From contig NC_083880.1 in NCBI RefSeq assembly GCF_032452875.1, forward strand, positions 60,462,829 to 60,526,828: a stretch of 64,000 nt of DNA, in the 5' to 3' direction. How positions within the stretch are numbered: the first letter of the stretch is position 1; every line of letters begins with the position of its first letter. Below, piece after piece: positions 22,000-31,639 of this stretch. The notes under the pieces were generated by a model that was given only the letters and a program-made list of their open reading frames with translations, ran no database searches and was not told the DNA's origin. This DNA comes from Bos javanicus (Eukaryota > Chordata > Mammalia > Artiodactyla > Bovidae). Both the position numbers and the translations under genes were made by a program.

Positions 22000-23215
22000 C
22001 ATTGTCCTGGAATTCTTTGTTTACAGCTTGCCTTCCCCTCTGGGCTGCAGAAGGCCTTGAGTCTCATTCATGGTTTTATTTTACTCCCAGGGTCCCCTGT
22101 GTCAAAACCTGCCTGAGGAGCGAATGAATGAATACGCCTTCCAAGGAAGCCCCCCTCCCCGCCTTCCGGGCCCAGTTCACGCCCTATTTGGCTCCTCCGG
22201 GTCGTGCTGGAAGGGGAGGGGGCTGGACAGAGGAATCTCAAGCTGCCTGAGGGTCCAGAGCAGAAGAGAGGGGGAGAAGGTGGGGGGGAAGCGAAAGTGA
22301 AGGGAGCGGGAGCCCCTGTGAGGAGGCGCAGACAGGGAAGGAAATCTCCCGGTAATAATTCATCGGCTCAGGAAGCAGCAGCCTGGCCTGGGGCTGTGTG
22401 TGGGGCTGGCCCTGCAGGGAGGGGGCCGAGCAGACTCCTTCTCCTCCTCTCCAAAGCCCAGCCTGGCTGGGGTCATGGTCAAATGAGGTGGGGGAAAGCC
22501 AGGTGTGGGAACAGACCTTCCCGAAGACCCTAGGGCCTGAAGACTTCAGGGACTGCTCTCCCAGCGGCCAAGGAAAACCCTCCAGCTCCCCGCCTCTCCC
22601 CCATTCTGGCCTGGGTCTGGAGAGCCAGGAAAGCACAGCATGGCAGAGCTGAGAGGTATCGTCCAGAGAACTGATGCCCAGAAGGAAGATGGAGCCTAAA
22701 CGTACCTAGAGCTCCTCTGACTTCACTCCCTGGGCTCTCTCTGCTTCACGGGCTGCCATGTGGGCCAAAGAGAAAGTTATTGTCAAGGCCAAGTGAATCC
22801 AGGTTAGGCCAGCCCCACAGAAGGGAGCTGGGAAAGGGACGTGAGCAACCTGGGGACCCCAGCAACCATCATCATTTCAGTAATTCTTCCCAGAGCCTCT
22901 GAGGAAAAGGACGTGTCAGAAATCTGGCTGAACAATCTAAGGTTTCCAGAAGGAAGGAAGGCAACAAGGGAAGATAGTTCCTCCCACCCACTCTCTCTGT
23001 AAGCGCCTGTGTTTTGAGGGGGTGGTGTTGGCACTTCAAGCAGAAGGAAAGGGGAGGGTGTGGACTGGGAGCCAGGGGGGCTGCAGCAGCCATACAGGAT
23101 GGGACTGTGGAGAGTGAGGGAGAGAAGTTCTCCTTGTATTGGGGGTGGAGACAGAACAGGGGTGATCATGAAGACAAGCAGGCTAGGGCCAGTGCTCTCA
23201 CTCACTCTGAAGGAC
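22000..23215. other. Repeat-poor TCF15 5' flank
   Basis: About 1.2 kb without a recognisable transposable element, G+C-rich in the first half. CCCGGTAATAATTCATCGGC at 22349-22368 gives an AT-rich, homeobox-like core. Open frames of 109-135 codons on both strands show no family signal. It could be a proximal regulatory region, which is inferred only from repeat absence and position. Confidence 0.4.
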
Positions 23216-23264
23216 AGAGCTCTCTTCTGTCAATCAGGGGCACTCCCCCACAACTTCAGCAGAG

Positions 23265-23460
23265 AACAGTAACCATCAGTAAAGCACGCAGCCTTGTGTC
23301 TGGCACAACCATTTTGGTGGTAGAACCTCAACCAAAACGCCAACTCTGTGAAAGCCGAGAATTCGTTTTGTTCACATTTCTCTTCTCACCTAAAACCATG
23401 CCTGGCACAGCCGGGACCCAGAAAGTATTTGTTGAATGAATAATGAATAAAGCTACTGGC
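23265..23460 (+). repeat. L2 3' end
   Basis: ACCATGCCTGGCACAGCC and TTTGTTGAATGAATAATGAA are the L2 end pattern. A short CT run follows at 23484-23497. Confidence 0.6.
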
Positions 23461-23577
23461 GTTTGTGTGTTTCGTTTTCGTTTTCTCTCTCTCTCTCACC
23501 GCCTCTCCCTTCTAAGTTTGTTGTCAGGGACGTGACACCACTGAGTCCTTATTTGGAAAGATTATTAGTGTTTCTCC

Positions 23578-23700
23578 GATTGTTCTCCGTGGACACCACC
23601 ATCCTGTAGAGAATGCAGATTCCTGGGTCTGCTGAATCAGACTGGGAGGAATCTGGGCATTTATCAAGTTAAAAGATCCCCCCTCCCTTATTTGACAACA
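23578..23700. repeat. MER5A-like hAT DNA transposon fragment
   Basis: GCAGATTCCTGGGTCTGCTGAATCAGACTGGG-type words followed by ATCTGGGCATTTATCAAG match MER5A. Decayed. Confidence 0.6.
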
Positions 23701-23986
23701 CGTGAGTTGCAGCATCAAAACAGCGGAATTTGAGGGCAGAAAAACCCGAGTTGGTTTCCCTGCAACCCTCTTTCCAAACAAGGAATTGAAGCCAAGAGAG
23801 AAGGGATCTGCTCGCAGTCTCCGGGCGGTCTAGGCTGAAGATGAGCCTGGATCTAGGTACAGTCCATCCCACCCTCGCCGACCCCCACGTTTACCCAGCT
23901 CGCCAGCGGGGACCTGGAGCCTTCAGGGCGGGCCACCAGCTCGCGGGCCGCTTTCAACCTGGGGGACGGGGGCGGTGGGCGCCTAG

Positions 23987-24027
23987 CCATTGGCCGGGCG
24001 GCGGCGGAAGCCTCCCCATTGGCCGGG
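23987..24027 (-). promoter_or_regulatory. Twin inverted CCAAT boxes
   Basis: The 12-base word CCATTGGCCGGG occurs at 23987-23998 and again at 24016-24027, 29 bases apart. Each holds ATTGG, the reverse complement of CCAAT. Such paired boxes near three helical turns apart are typical NF-Y binding arrangements. They lie 85-95 and about 60 bases upstream of the TATA box, as expected for a promoter. NF-Y binding is inferred. Confidence 0.7.
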
Positions 24028-24056
24028 GCGGTGCCCCCCCGCCCCGGCCGGGGCGG
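24025..24056. promoter_or_regulatory. GC-box cluster (Sp/KLF type)
   Basis: GGGGCGG occurs at 24025-24031 and 24050-24056, with CCGCCCCGG at 24039-24047 between them. They lie between the CCAAT pair and the TATA box, the usual place for Sp1-class sites. Confidence 0.6.
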
Positions 24057-24081
24057 CCTCCGGACTGGCCCCTCCCTCGGC

Positions 24082-24087
24082 TATAAG
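24082..24087 (+). promoter_or_regulatory. TATA box of TCF15
   Basis: TATAAG (within CTATAAGGC) is set in very GC-rich DNA and is the only TATA-like word for hundreds of bases. It predicts transcription start near 24110-24115 and a 5' UTR of about 90 bases before the ATG at 24204. Confidence 0.75.
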
Positions 24088-24150
24088 GCTGCGGCCGGAG
24101 GGGCCGTGGGAGCGCGCGGGAGCGCACGGCGGGGCGCGGCAGACGCCAGG

Positions 24151-24190
24151 ACGCTGCTCATCCAGGGGGAACGCTGCTCATCCAGGGACG
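24151..24190 (+). repeat. 20-base tandem duplication in the TCF15 5' UTR
   Basis: Two copies of a 20-base unit lie head to tail at 24151-24170 and 24171-24190. The first 17 bases (ACGCTGCTCATCCAGGG) are identical and the last three differ. It ends 13 bases before the start codon and introduces no ATG. Confidence 0.9.
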
Positions 24191-24203
24191 AGGCCGGGTG
24201 CCC

Positions 24204-24722
24204 ATGGCGTTCGCACTGCTGCGCCCCGTCGGCGCGCACGTGCTGTACCCGGACGTGCGGCTGTTGAGCGAGGACGAGGAGAACCGGAGCGAGAGCGACG
24301 CCTCCGATCAGTCGTTCGGCTGCTGCGAGGGCCTGGAGGCGGCACGGCGCGGCCCGGGCCCCGGGGGCGGGCGGCGGGCGGCGGGCAGCGCGGGCCCGGT
24401 GGTGGTGGTGCGACAGCGCCAGGCGGCCAACGCGCGGGAGCGGGACCGCACGCAGAGCGTGAACACGGCCTTCACGGCGCTGCGCACGCTCATCCCCACC
24501 GAGCCGGTGGACCGCAAGCTGTCCAAGATTGAGACGCTGCGCCTGGCGTCCAGCTACATCGCACATCTGGCCAACGTGCTGCTGCTGGGCGACGCGGCCG
24601 ACGACGGGCAGCCGTGCTTCCGAGCTGCGGGCAGTGCCAAGAGCGCGGTCTCCGCCGCCCCCGAAGGCGGCCGCCAGCCACGCTCCATCTGCACCTTCTG
24701 CCTCAGCAACCAGCGAAAGGGG
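24204..24722 (+). CDS. TCF15: TCF15 (paraxis) exon 1 coding part, bHLH transcription factor
   Basis: It encodes residues 1-173 of 197. The N-terminus MAFALLRPVGAHVLYPDVRL and an acidic serine-rich stretch (residues 22-36) match mammalian TCF15. A glycine/arginine/alanine linker (about 45-62) precedes the bHLH domain at about 71-124. Within it are a basic region with the NARERDR motif (E79 is the expected E-box-contacting glutamate), helix 1 at about 85-97, a loop with PTEPVDRKL and helix 2 at about 106-124. After the domain come an alanine-rich part and a CTFC motif (163-166). TCF15 is a nuclear factor that dimerises with E proteins such as TCF3, binds CANNTG, and drives epithelialisation of somites and paraxial mesoderm patterning. 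ATG 24204 is chosen because it gives the family N-terminus; base +4 is G but -3 is C. The exon ends on a complete codon (phase 0) before a GTGAGT donor. No frameshift or stop is seen. Confidence 0.97.
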
Positions 24723-25649
24723 GTGAGTGCGCGCCGCGCTCCAGCACTGCGCCCGTGGGGTCAGGGAACTGGCCCCTTAGGTAGCAAGAGAGAGGCAGAG
24801 ACCCCAGTGAAGAGAGAGGGGAAGCAACACCGAGTCGTCGGGGGTGCGGCCCTCCAAGCCCAGGGTTTGGTGTGGAGCACAGCAGTTCACAGTGTCCCCC
24901 AAACGCGGGGTGCAGAGAAGCCCGGCGCTCAGGCGTGCTTTAGAGGATGGAGATTGCTCCTCCAGGGACACTCCCTCCAACTAGAGGTCTGCTGGGAAGA
25001 GCGCTTGGGGAGATCATAACAAAGGCATCGTTTATTGGGCTCTACCTACGTAGGGGCGCCTTCGTGGTCTTTCTTTTTACCTTCGCAGGACCCCATCAGG
25101 CAGGTAGCTTTGCTGGTTTCATCACTGATGAGGATCTGAGGCTCAGCGGTGCCCTCATCACCCAGCTCGGAAGCCAGAATGCAGGCTCCGGGTCTGCTGG
25201 GTGTGTGTGACCTGAACTGCCCTTTTTGTTAAAGATTTGTCCTGCATCCTGAGACTGACCCAGGGACAGGGGGCTAGAAGAAAAGGGGACGCACACCCCC
25301 AGTCAAGAGCCCGAGGTACCCAGCTCATGAGCAGTAAGCATGAATGAGGGGGTCCCCTGAGGATACCCACCCCTTAAAGAGATGCAGTGTCCAGGAAAAG
25401 CACTGTTGAGTCATTGGGGCAGAGCTTGAGGTAGGCTTCTGTGGTCTGCCCTAGGTAAGGATGGGTACCAGGCTGGTAGGGACTGGGTAAGGGTGAGCAG
25501 CTGCAGAGGTCGCTGAGGGGCACTTGTGGCGGAAAGCTGGTTCATCTCTGCACCAGTCCCAGGGAGCCTGCTTTACCCCTAGCCTTTCCCTTTCTGGCCT
25601 GGGCTTTTCTTAGTGTAAGGAGTCTTGTCTGTGTGACAGCTTTGCATCC

Positions 25650-25730
25650 CAGCAGCTTCCATTTGCAGCTGCAGAAACTGAGGCTGAGAGAGTCCCTGAC
25701 CGGCCCATGGCCTTTTGGAAAGTGACAGGG
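25650..25730 (-). repeat. MIR fragment in TCF15 intron
   Basis: TTTGCAGCTGCAGAAACTGAGGCTG-type sequence, short. Confidence 0.5.
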
Positions 25731-25746
25731 CATTGGGGGCACAGGG

Positions 25747-26075
25747 AACTCTGCTCAGAATTCTGTAATAACTTAAATGGGAAAAGAATTTGAAAAATGA
25801 TCGTTGTTCTTCAGTCACTCAGTTGTGTCCGACTCTTTTCTACCCAATGGACTGCAGTGCGCCAGGCTTCCTTGTCCTTCACCAGCTCCCAGAGTTTGCT
25901 CAAGTTCATGTCCGTTGAGTTGTTGATGCCAACTGACCATCTCGTCCTCTGTCATCCCCTTCTCCTAAAAAAGGATAGATACGTGTATATGTATAACTGA
26001 ATCACTTTGCTGTACACTTGAAGCTAACACAACGTTGTTGATTAACTCTAATATAAAATAAAAAATTTTTAAAAA
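25747..26075 (+). mobile_element. Ruminant L1 3' end split by BovB
   Basis: ACTCTGCTCAGAATTCTG and GGGAAAAGAATTTGAAAAAT on the left, then GATACGTGTATATGTATAAC, TTTGCTGTACACTTGAAGC and AATATAAAATAAAAAATTTT on the right, are one bovine L1 3' end in the TCF15 intron. Confidence 0.85.
25801..25967 (-). mobile_element. BovB LINE 3' fragment nested in L1
   Basis: TCGTTGTTCTTCAGTCACTC to CATCCCCTTCTCC is the reverse of the BovB 3' end; it is 5'-truncated and only about 165 bp long. Confidence 0.85.
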
Positions 26076-26896
26076 AGCATGGGGGATTGGAGCCAGGCCT
26101 CTGGGTCCCCCAGTCTTTGGTTCTCAAAGCTGCCCCAGCTCCTCTCTTCACTCTGTTTGAGGAAAGCCCCTGTGTCCTAGCCTCAGACCACCCCCTTCCA
26201 GCTCATCAGACTCCCGCCCTGGCCTCTCACCCTGATGGCTGCCTCTGTTTCCCTAAGTCAGTCTTGGTAGGCTCAGACTTGAACTCTCTCCAGGGTCCCT
26301 GTTACTCCCAGCTGTGGGCCCTTGTCTGTGCTCCAGGCTGGACTGAGAAGCTAGGGTGGGCCTGCGGGCAATCCAGCCCAGGCTGTGAAGGGCTGACTGG
26401 GCCCTCAGCGATATTCCCTGACTGCCTTTCACCCATTGACTCAGTTCAGCAAACCTCAGCTACCTGACAGCTGCTTTCCGTTGGCTCTGAGAACATTCCC
26501 AGAGAAGCAGGTTGTAGGTGCCGATGTACTGCAGTCAGAAACTCCCAGTGTGGTGTCAGGGCAGGGCTGGAGGTGAAAAGAGGGATGCTATGGTCTGATG
26601 GGGGTGCACAGAGGGACTGTCAGGGCCAGAGGAAGCCCCTGGCCCAGGGGCTAAGTCCCTGATGATGTTGGAGGATGGAGGCGGGCAGGTTGAAGGGTAG
26701 GGGAAGGTGTTCTAGGAGCAAGACACAGCTAGAGCTGGCGTCAGAAACCATGACCTAAAGAAGGGAAGACCTTGAAAGTGGCACCACACAAAGAGGAGGC
26801 GAAGACAGGCCAGTGACAGCAGTGTCGGCAGTCTTGATGAGCACTGATCTCTCGTGCTAACCGCCCTCCGTGTGTTACCATTAAAATCCCCCAGCA

Positions 26897-27021
26897 GGGA
26901 CTTCCCTGGAGGTCCACTGGTTAAGATTCTGAGTTTTCAATGCAGGAAACACAGGTTCCATCCCTGGTCGGGGAACTAAGATCCCACATGTTGCATGGTG
27001 CAGAGAAGAAAAAAAAAAAAG
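26897..27021 (+). repeat. CHR-type tRNA SINE in TCF15 intron
   Basis: GGGACTTCCCTGGAGGTCCA head and an A-rich tail at 27007-27020. Confidence 0.8.
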
Positions 27022-27729
27022 ATAAAAACCCTCAATAGCTGGGGAAGAAGGTGCTCTGGTTATCCCTACCTGTTTAGAAATAGCATCACTGGTTCAGAGA
27101 CACTGCCCATGAAGAAGCCAGGATTCAAACTCAGGCCTGCTCGATTGGGAAATAGGAAAGGTTAGTGTGGGAAGGCCTGGTAACAGCAGGTAGCCTGGGG
27201 GCTTCTCTGCTGGTCTCACGGCCTCGCCTGGATCTGGCTCCTTCCCTGGGATCTGTCTACAGGACCTAGAACCCAGCCAAATTTGGCTATAGAAGCCATG
27301 CTCTCAAGTCCACAGACTCCTCTGGGAGTAGGCAGAAGGGGCGATCCTGGCCGGCTCTGGCTCCTCAAAGACTTAAGGACTCAACTGGAAGAAAACTGGC
27401 TGTCTTGGGGAGACCATGGGAGCCTTCTGGAGAGCTCTAAAGCCCTGGACCCTATCCCTTCACTCCGAGCTACCACCTCGCCCCAAGCTGGCTGGTCAGG
27501 GGTTGGGGTCACCATGGAGATAGCTCCCTGCCGCATCTTGTTTAAGGAGGGTTAGGTGTGGCCCTCTGTGGTAGAAATAGCAAGGGGAGGTAGGGGGTTC
27601 TTTTCTCTGCCCTGTTTTCCCTTTTGTCACCTGAGGGTAGGGGTCACATAAGATCATCTTGTAAAGCCTTCCCCACTTGGGGTACCAGCCCAGGAGTCGT
27701 GGAGCAAGGAGATGCCATCATCAGGTGAT

Positions 27730-27955
27730 GCTGATGCTAATACTTGTGAATGTTCGTTGAACACTTGCTATGTTCCTGACTCTGCTAAGGGCTTTACCTG
27801 TGTTAATGTGTATAATCCTCATGGTAACTACACGTGGGGAAACCAAGGCTCCATTAGCTGAAGTCACTTGCCCAAGGTCTGACAGGTAGTCCAAGATAGA
27901 GCTGGGGTTGAAGCCCAGGTCTGCTTTGCTCTAACCACCTACTAACTACAGTGCT
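27730..27955 (-). repeat. MIR SINE in TCF15 intron
   Basis: GAACACTTGCTATGTTCCTG, CTTGCCCAAGGTCTGACAG and GGTTGAAGCCCAGGTCTG are reverse MIR. Confidence 0.8.
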
Positions 27956-28019
27956 TCCCAGAGCCCTTGGCACTCAGGGGCAAAGGGACAAAGAATCTGG
28001 GGCCTAGTCAAGGCCTCTT

Positions 28020-28160
28020 CTAAATGTGTTTGGCAGTTTATAAGCCTCTTTCGCAGCTGCACTTGCGTTTGATTGCACCCCTGTGGGGGCAAGTAGAATC
28101 ATTTTGTCCCCATTTCATAGATGGAGAGATTGAGGTTCAGGGAGGTGAACAGTCTCAGCA
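28020..28160 (-). repeat. MIR-like fragment in TCF15 intron
   Basis: TTGTCCCCATTTCATAGATG followed by GAGATTGAGGTTCAGGGAGG. Confidence 0.6.
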
Positions 28161-29229
28161 TTCTCAGGGGAATGCCAGTCTCACGATGACTGCCAGATGT
28201 GGGGTAGAGGCAGCTCTCCTGACCCTGAAAAGGTGGGAAGCTGGTTTTCTATGCTCCAACCTCAACCCGACCCCACCCCCACCTCCATCCGCCCTTCTCA
28301 GCCACGGCTGCCAGAGTTTGTCTGAGAAGCCCAAGCCCCAGGCTCTGCTGGGACTGTGGCCTCAGCCCTCAAAATAGCCTTGCCTGTGAATGAACACGCT
28401 GTCCCTGGGCCCAGAGAGCCTCAAGGGAGGCTGGGCTCGCATCTGGATGGATCTGCCCCAACCTGGGCCCAGGAGTGGAGGGGGACAGGGGGCAGAGCTC
28501 CCAGATGGTCAGCTATTTCTCTAGATGGCTGAGAAAAAGGCTGGTCCCGTCATCCCCTAGTCAGGCTCAGGAATGAGCGTTTACAGTGGGATTTCAGACC
28601 CCACCATGTCCTGGAAACCAGACAGACTGTGGACAACATGGATTTTCTAGCCCAGCCCTTTTTACCAACTGGCTGGGTGCCTCTGAGCCATTCATGCAAT
28701 GCTGGAGGACGCAAAAGAGGGGGTGCTCTGATGTCTGTGACTTCGCTGGTTTACAGTGAGGCTGAAACCCTGGAGTCAGACTTCAGAATAGCGGGGAGAG
28801 ACTGTCCCTGCCGCGTGAGGGAAACAGGTGGCCTCCAGGCCTGCCACCATTAGCTCATCTTCCAGTGGACACCCCTGATCCAAGCAGCATTGGTTGGTAA
28901 CTGCTCCATGCCAGTTCCCAGGCTGGAACTGGGGCTACAGAGTGAAGGACTTTCCCCAGCCACCCCACTGAGTCCCCAGCCTGATGGGAGAACAGAGAGA
29001 TCCCATATTCCCCTTCTGGGTTTTATCCTGGCCCCAGAAAGGCAAGGACTGCCAGGCAATTGCAGGAACAGAGAAATCTTCCCAGGACAGGACCAGAGTG
29101 CATATTCCTGGGAACACCTTGAATGAAGGCAGGGAGGCCAGAATTCCAGAATCTACTTTTGAGGCTGATGAGGAGGCCACTGAGTCCCCAGCCCGGGCAG
29201 TAGGAGAACCACTGTGGAATGTGTTATGC

Positions 29230-29610
29230 CCTTGAGTGTAAAATTGTATGACTTGACCTATATTGGATTTTTTTAAGCAACAGATTACATGGGAAAGAAA
29301 TGAAAAAGGTAAAAAAGTATACAGAGTTTTTTAAAAAGCCTCCCTCCCATCCTGTCTCCTTATCACACTCTTCTTCTCTGAGGAAACCATTAGCAGTTTC
29401 CCATGTACCCTTCTCTCTGGACATCTCAGCACACAGGAGCACGCACTCAGTCCTTGATCTTGTCTTTAAATGATGTTATTGCAGCATCATCCCCTGTTAG
29501 TCCATATAGTGTCTTCTGCGTTCTGCTTCATGAACTTGATTGTGTGGCTAAGTGATGTGTTTATCAAGTCCCCTATTGCTGGGCACAGAGATTAGTTCCA
29601 GTGTTCAAGG
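29230..29610 (-). repeat. L1M 3'-region fragment in TCF15 intron
   Basis: GTATACAGAG, AAGCCTCCCTCCCATCCTGT and CCATTAGCAGTTTCCCATGT match an old L1 family in reverse. It stops only about 45 bases before the exon 2 acceptor. Confidence 0.65.
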
Positions 29611-29655
29611 AGAGCCAGTTGAACCCCCTAATACCTCTTTTTTCCCTTCCCACAG

Positions 29656-29730
29656 GGAAGCCGTCGTGACCTGGGGGGCAGCTGCTTGAAGGTGAGGGGG
29701 GTAGCCCCACTCCGAGTGCCACGGAGATGA
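29656..29730 (+). CDS. TCF15: TCF15 exon 2 coding part (C-terminal 24 residues and stop)
   Basis: It follows a strong acceptor: a pyrimidine run at 29638-29651 ending in CACAG. It is read in phase 0 and encodes GSRRDLGGSCLKVRGVAPLR followed by four residues and TGA at 29728-29730. This is the known C-terminal tail of TCF15 (the human tail is closely similar in my memory) and brings the protein to 197 aa, against about 199 in human. The exon is far too short to be found as an open frame alone; it was recognised by family similarity, splice signals and phase. The tail carries no named domain. Confidence 0.95.
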   Translation, partial: GSRRDLGGSCLKVRGVAPLRVPRR

Positions 29731-30096
29731 GCCTGGATCCCTGTTTCATTTGCTCCAAGCAGGACCCTGAGAAGAAGGCCAGAGGCCAGCCACTGGGTGA
29801 AAAGGGGAGAAGACCCCAGGAGCCAAACCTGGGTCCCTTCTTTGTGTAGGGACCAGAGGACAATGACCTGGGCCCACGTCCCTCAGAGCAGGCCCCCGGG
29901 ACATCTCCGCCCCACCCTGGAGAGCCGTGAGGACCCGTCCAGCCGGCCCCAGCCCTGGCTGGTCAGAGACAAGGCAGATCTTTTGGAAAAACATAGACTG
30001 TTGGTGACAGGATGTGTGCGTGTCTATGGATGAGTGTGGGTGTATGTGTGAGAGAGAGAATTGATGGGTTTAAAATAAAAGGTATTTTTAAGTAAA
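29731..30096 (+). other. TCF15: TCF15 3' UTR with polyadenylation signal
   Basis: After TGA at 29728 the exon runs through non-coding sequence to AATAAA at 30074-30079, preceded by a TG-rich stretch at about 30010-30050. Cleavage is expected at about 30090-30100. A second 3' end further on cannot be excluded. Confidence 0.75.
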
Positions 30097-30334
30097 AGAT
30101 GTTCCCAGCTGCAGAAGGGAGGGGCCTAGGGACATCAGAGGTCAGAGGTGGCGCTTCTCCTGGACCTTGGAAGAGACACAGGTGTCACAGGGGCCGCCCT
30201 GTGCCCTGGAGGGGGTGGGGCTGAAGGAAGATAGGGGTCTCCCTCTCCAGAAATCGAGAGAACCAGTCTTTCATCGCTGTCTTCTTGAACAACTGTTGGG
30301 TATCTGGTGTGGCTGGTAAAAGAAAAATCTTAAT

Positions 30335-30790
30335 TTTATTTATTTTTGAATGAGGCATGTATTCATCCATGTGGTTCACGATTCAAAAGGTACAGAGGGG
30401 TATGTGGTAAAAAAAAGCCTCCCTCCCTCCTGTCCTCCAGCCACAGCTCTCCCGCCGCAGACAGGCTCAGCCACTGGCTTTGTGTGACTTCTCTATTGTG
30501 TGTGAATAACCAAGCAAATACAGGAATACTCACGTATGCTTTCTTCCACCCTTTACACAGACAGTAGCCCCTTGTTACCTTCTTTCTTCTCCGTGCATTT
30601 TTTTTTTTTTCCTCTTAATCTAGTTTGGCTCTTATCCCAAGTCAGTACATAAAGGTAAAGGGTTCTCTTCCTTTCTGTAGTAGCTGTTTGTTCCATCTTA
30701 TGAACGAACCATACTTTAATCCATCCCTTATCCATGTCTTTACAAACAGGGTTGGGAAGGCATGTGGTTTTCCACATGTGCAAATGAGTG
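30335..30790 (-). repeat. L1M 3'-region fragment
   Basis: TTCAAAAGGTACAGAGGGGT, CAAGCAAATACAGGAATACT and AAGTCAGTACATAAAGGTAA are reverse L1M words, beginning about 240 bases beyond the TCF15 3' end. Confidence 0.65.
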
Positions 30791-30799
30791 TGTGCTAAC

Positions 30800-31635
30800 A
30801 GAGGGTACTCTTACCCATGTTGTAACTGAGATGATTTGAAGAAATAATGACACCCAAAGGCGCATGGCTGGAGCATGGCAGGTTAATGATGTGAAGTCTG
30901 TCCACCTGTAAAGCCCAAAGTGAGCTCCTTCCCCTGCCCTGGAGATGCCCCAGTCGGGGTGCCAGCCCCTGTGACCCTTGTTATCCTCCCAGCAGCCCTG
31001 GGATATGGTGTTTCCCCATCTCACAGGTCCAGCCGAGAGGGTGATGGGAACGGCTGGTCAGTGCAGCCATTCTTGGCTCTCTCTGTGGGGCTCTGTCCCT
31101 GTGGGTCCAGGATCAGAGAAGCTGGGGAAGCTGGAGGCAGGGAACAAGGAGAAGGGCCAGGAGAGACGGCAGAGCCAGGCAGCCACCCTTTCCTCCAGGT
31201 ACTTTCGTATGCCTATTTTTAAATTTATTTTTTTTTAACAGACACTTTTTACCAGCTGAAGCCTGGCTCCAGATTCCATGCTGTACCCACTCTGTCACAC
31301 CCTGTATTTGGCCCTCAGTCAGAGCCTGAAATGGGGCTGCCCATTTTGCAGATCAGCAAACAGTCCCCCTTTGGGAGCTAATTAGGAAAGCACATTGTAC
31401 ATCCCACACCTACTCAGGTCCAGGCAGCCCCTGGCAAAGCCACGGGAAAAGGACTGTGACCTTGTCAATGGCAGGAAACCTGGGAGTGAGGACAGAGCAG
31501 ATAGTTGGATGCTCCGGGCTAGCGGCCCACTTCTGCCACCAGATTTGCTGGGCGACCCCAGAGAAGGTGCGTGACCCCTCCCAGTCTCCCTAGCCTAATC
31601 CCTAACCAGCAAGAACAGCTGAGACAGAATAATAA
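30800..31635. other. No gene seen
   Basis: A MIR-like piece may lie at 30970-31060 and again at about 31320-31560 (GGGCGACCCCAGAGAAGG); the remainder is unique-looking, with no coding signal. Confidence 0.45.
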
Positions 31636-31639
31636 TTAT

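Larger units (their letters stand above)
23870..24770. promoter_or_regulatory. TCF15: CpG island over TCF15 promoter and exon 1
   Basis: The stretch is visibly dense in CG dinucleotides and G+C, unlike the flanks on either side. It begins near 23870 and fades shortly after the exon 1 donor. It covers the CCAAT boxes, GC boxes, TATA box, 5' UTR and the bHLH-coding exon. CpG islands on developmental bHLH genes are commonly under Polycomb control; that is family knowledge, not something seen here. The limits are by eye. Confidence 0.85.
24723..29655 (+). other. TCF15: TCF15 intron 1
   Basis: The only intron, about 4.9 kb, with a GTGAGT donor at 24723 and a CAG acceptor ending at 29655. It holds an L1 3' end with a nested BovB tail (25747-26075), a CHR SINE (26897-27021), MIR fragments (about 25650-25730, 27730-27955, 28020-28160) and an L1M piece (29230-29610). 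The stretches 24723-25640, 26076-26896, 27025-27725 and 28165-29228 show no repeat that I recognise and no coding exon. Confidence 0.9.
24112..30096 (+). other. TCF15: TCF15 transcription unit (2 exons), predicted
   Basis: This is the inferred primary transcript. The start is placed about 30 bases downstream of the TATA box at 24082, and the end about 15-20 bases after AATAAA at 30074. Exon 1 is about 24112-24722, intron 24723-29655, and exon 2 29656 to about 30096. The two-exon layout with a roughly 5 kb intron and a tiny coding part in exon 2 matches mammalian TCF15 as I know it. The transcript ends are inferences, because no transcript data are available; the coding exons are well supported. 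No second gene is visible on either strand inside the unit. Confidence 0.85.

Noticed and set aside
1..22000. Searched for SRXN1 exons expected upstream of TCF15 by human synteny
   Set aside because: No frame resembles sulfiredoxin; the gene probably lies beyond the window.
24081..24566. 161-codon minus-strand frame over TCF15 exon 1
   Set aside because: Shadow of the TCF15 coding strand in a GC-rich exon.
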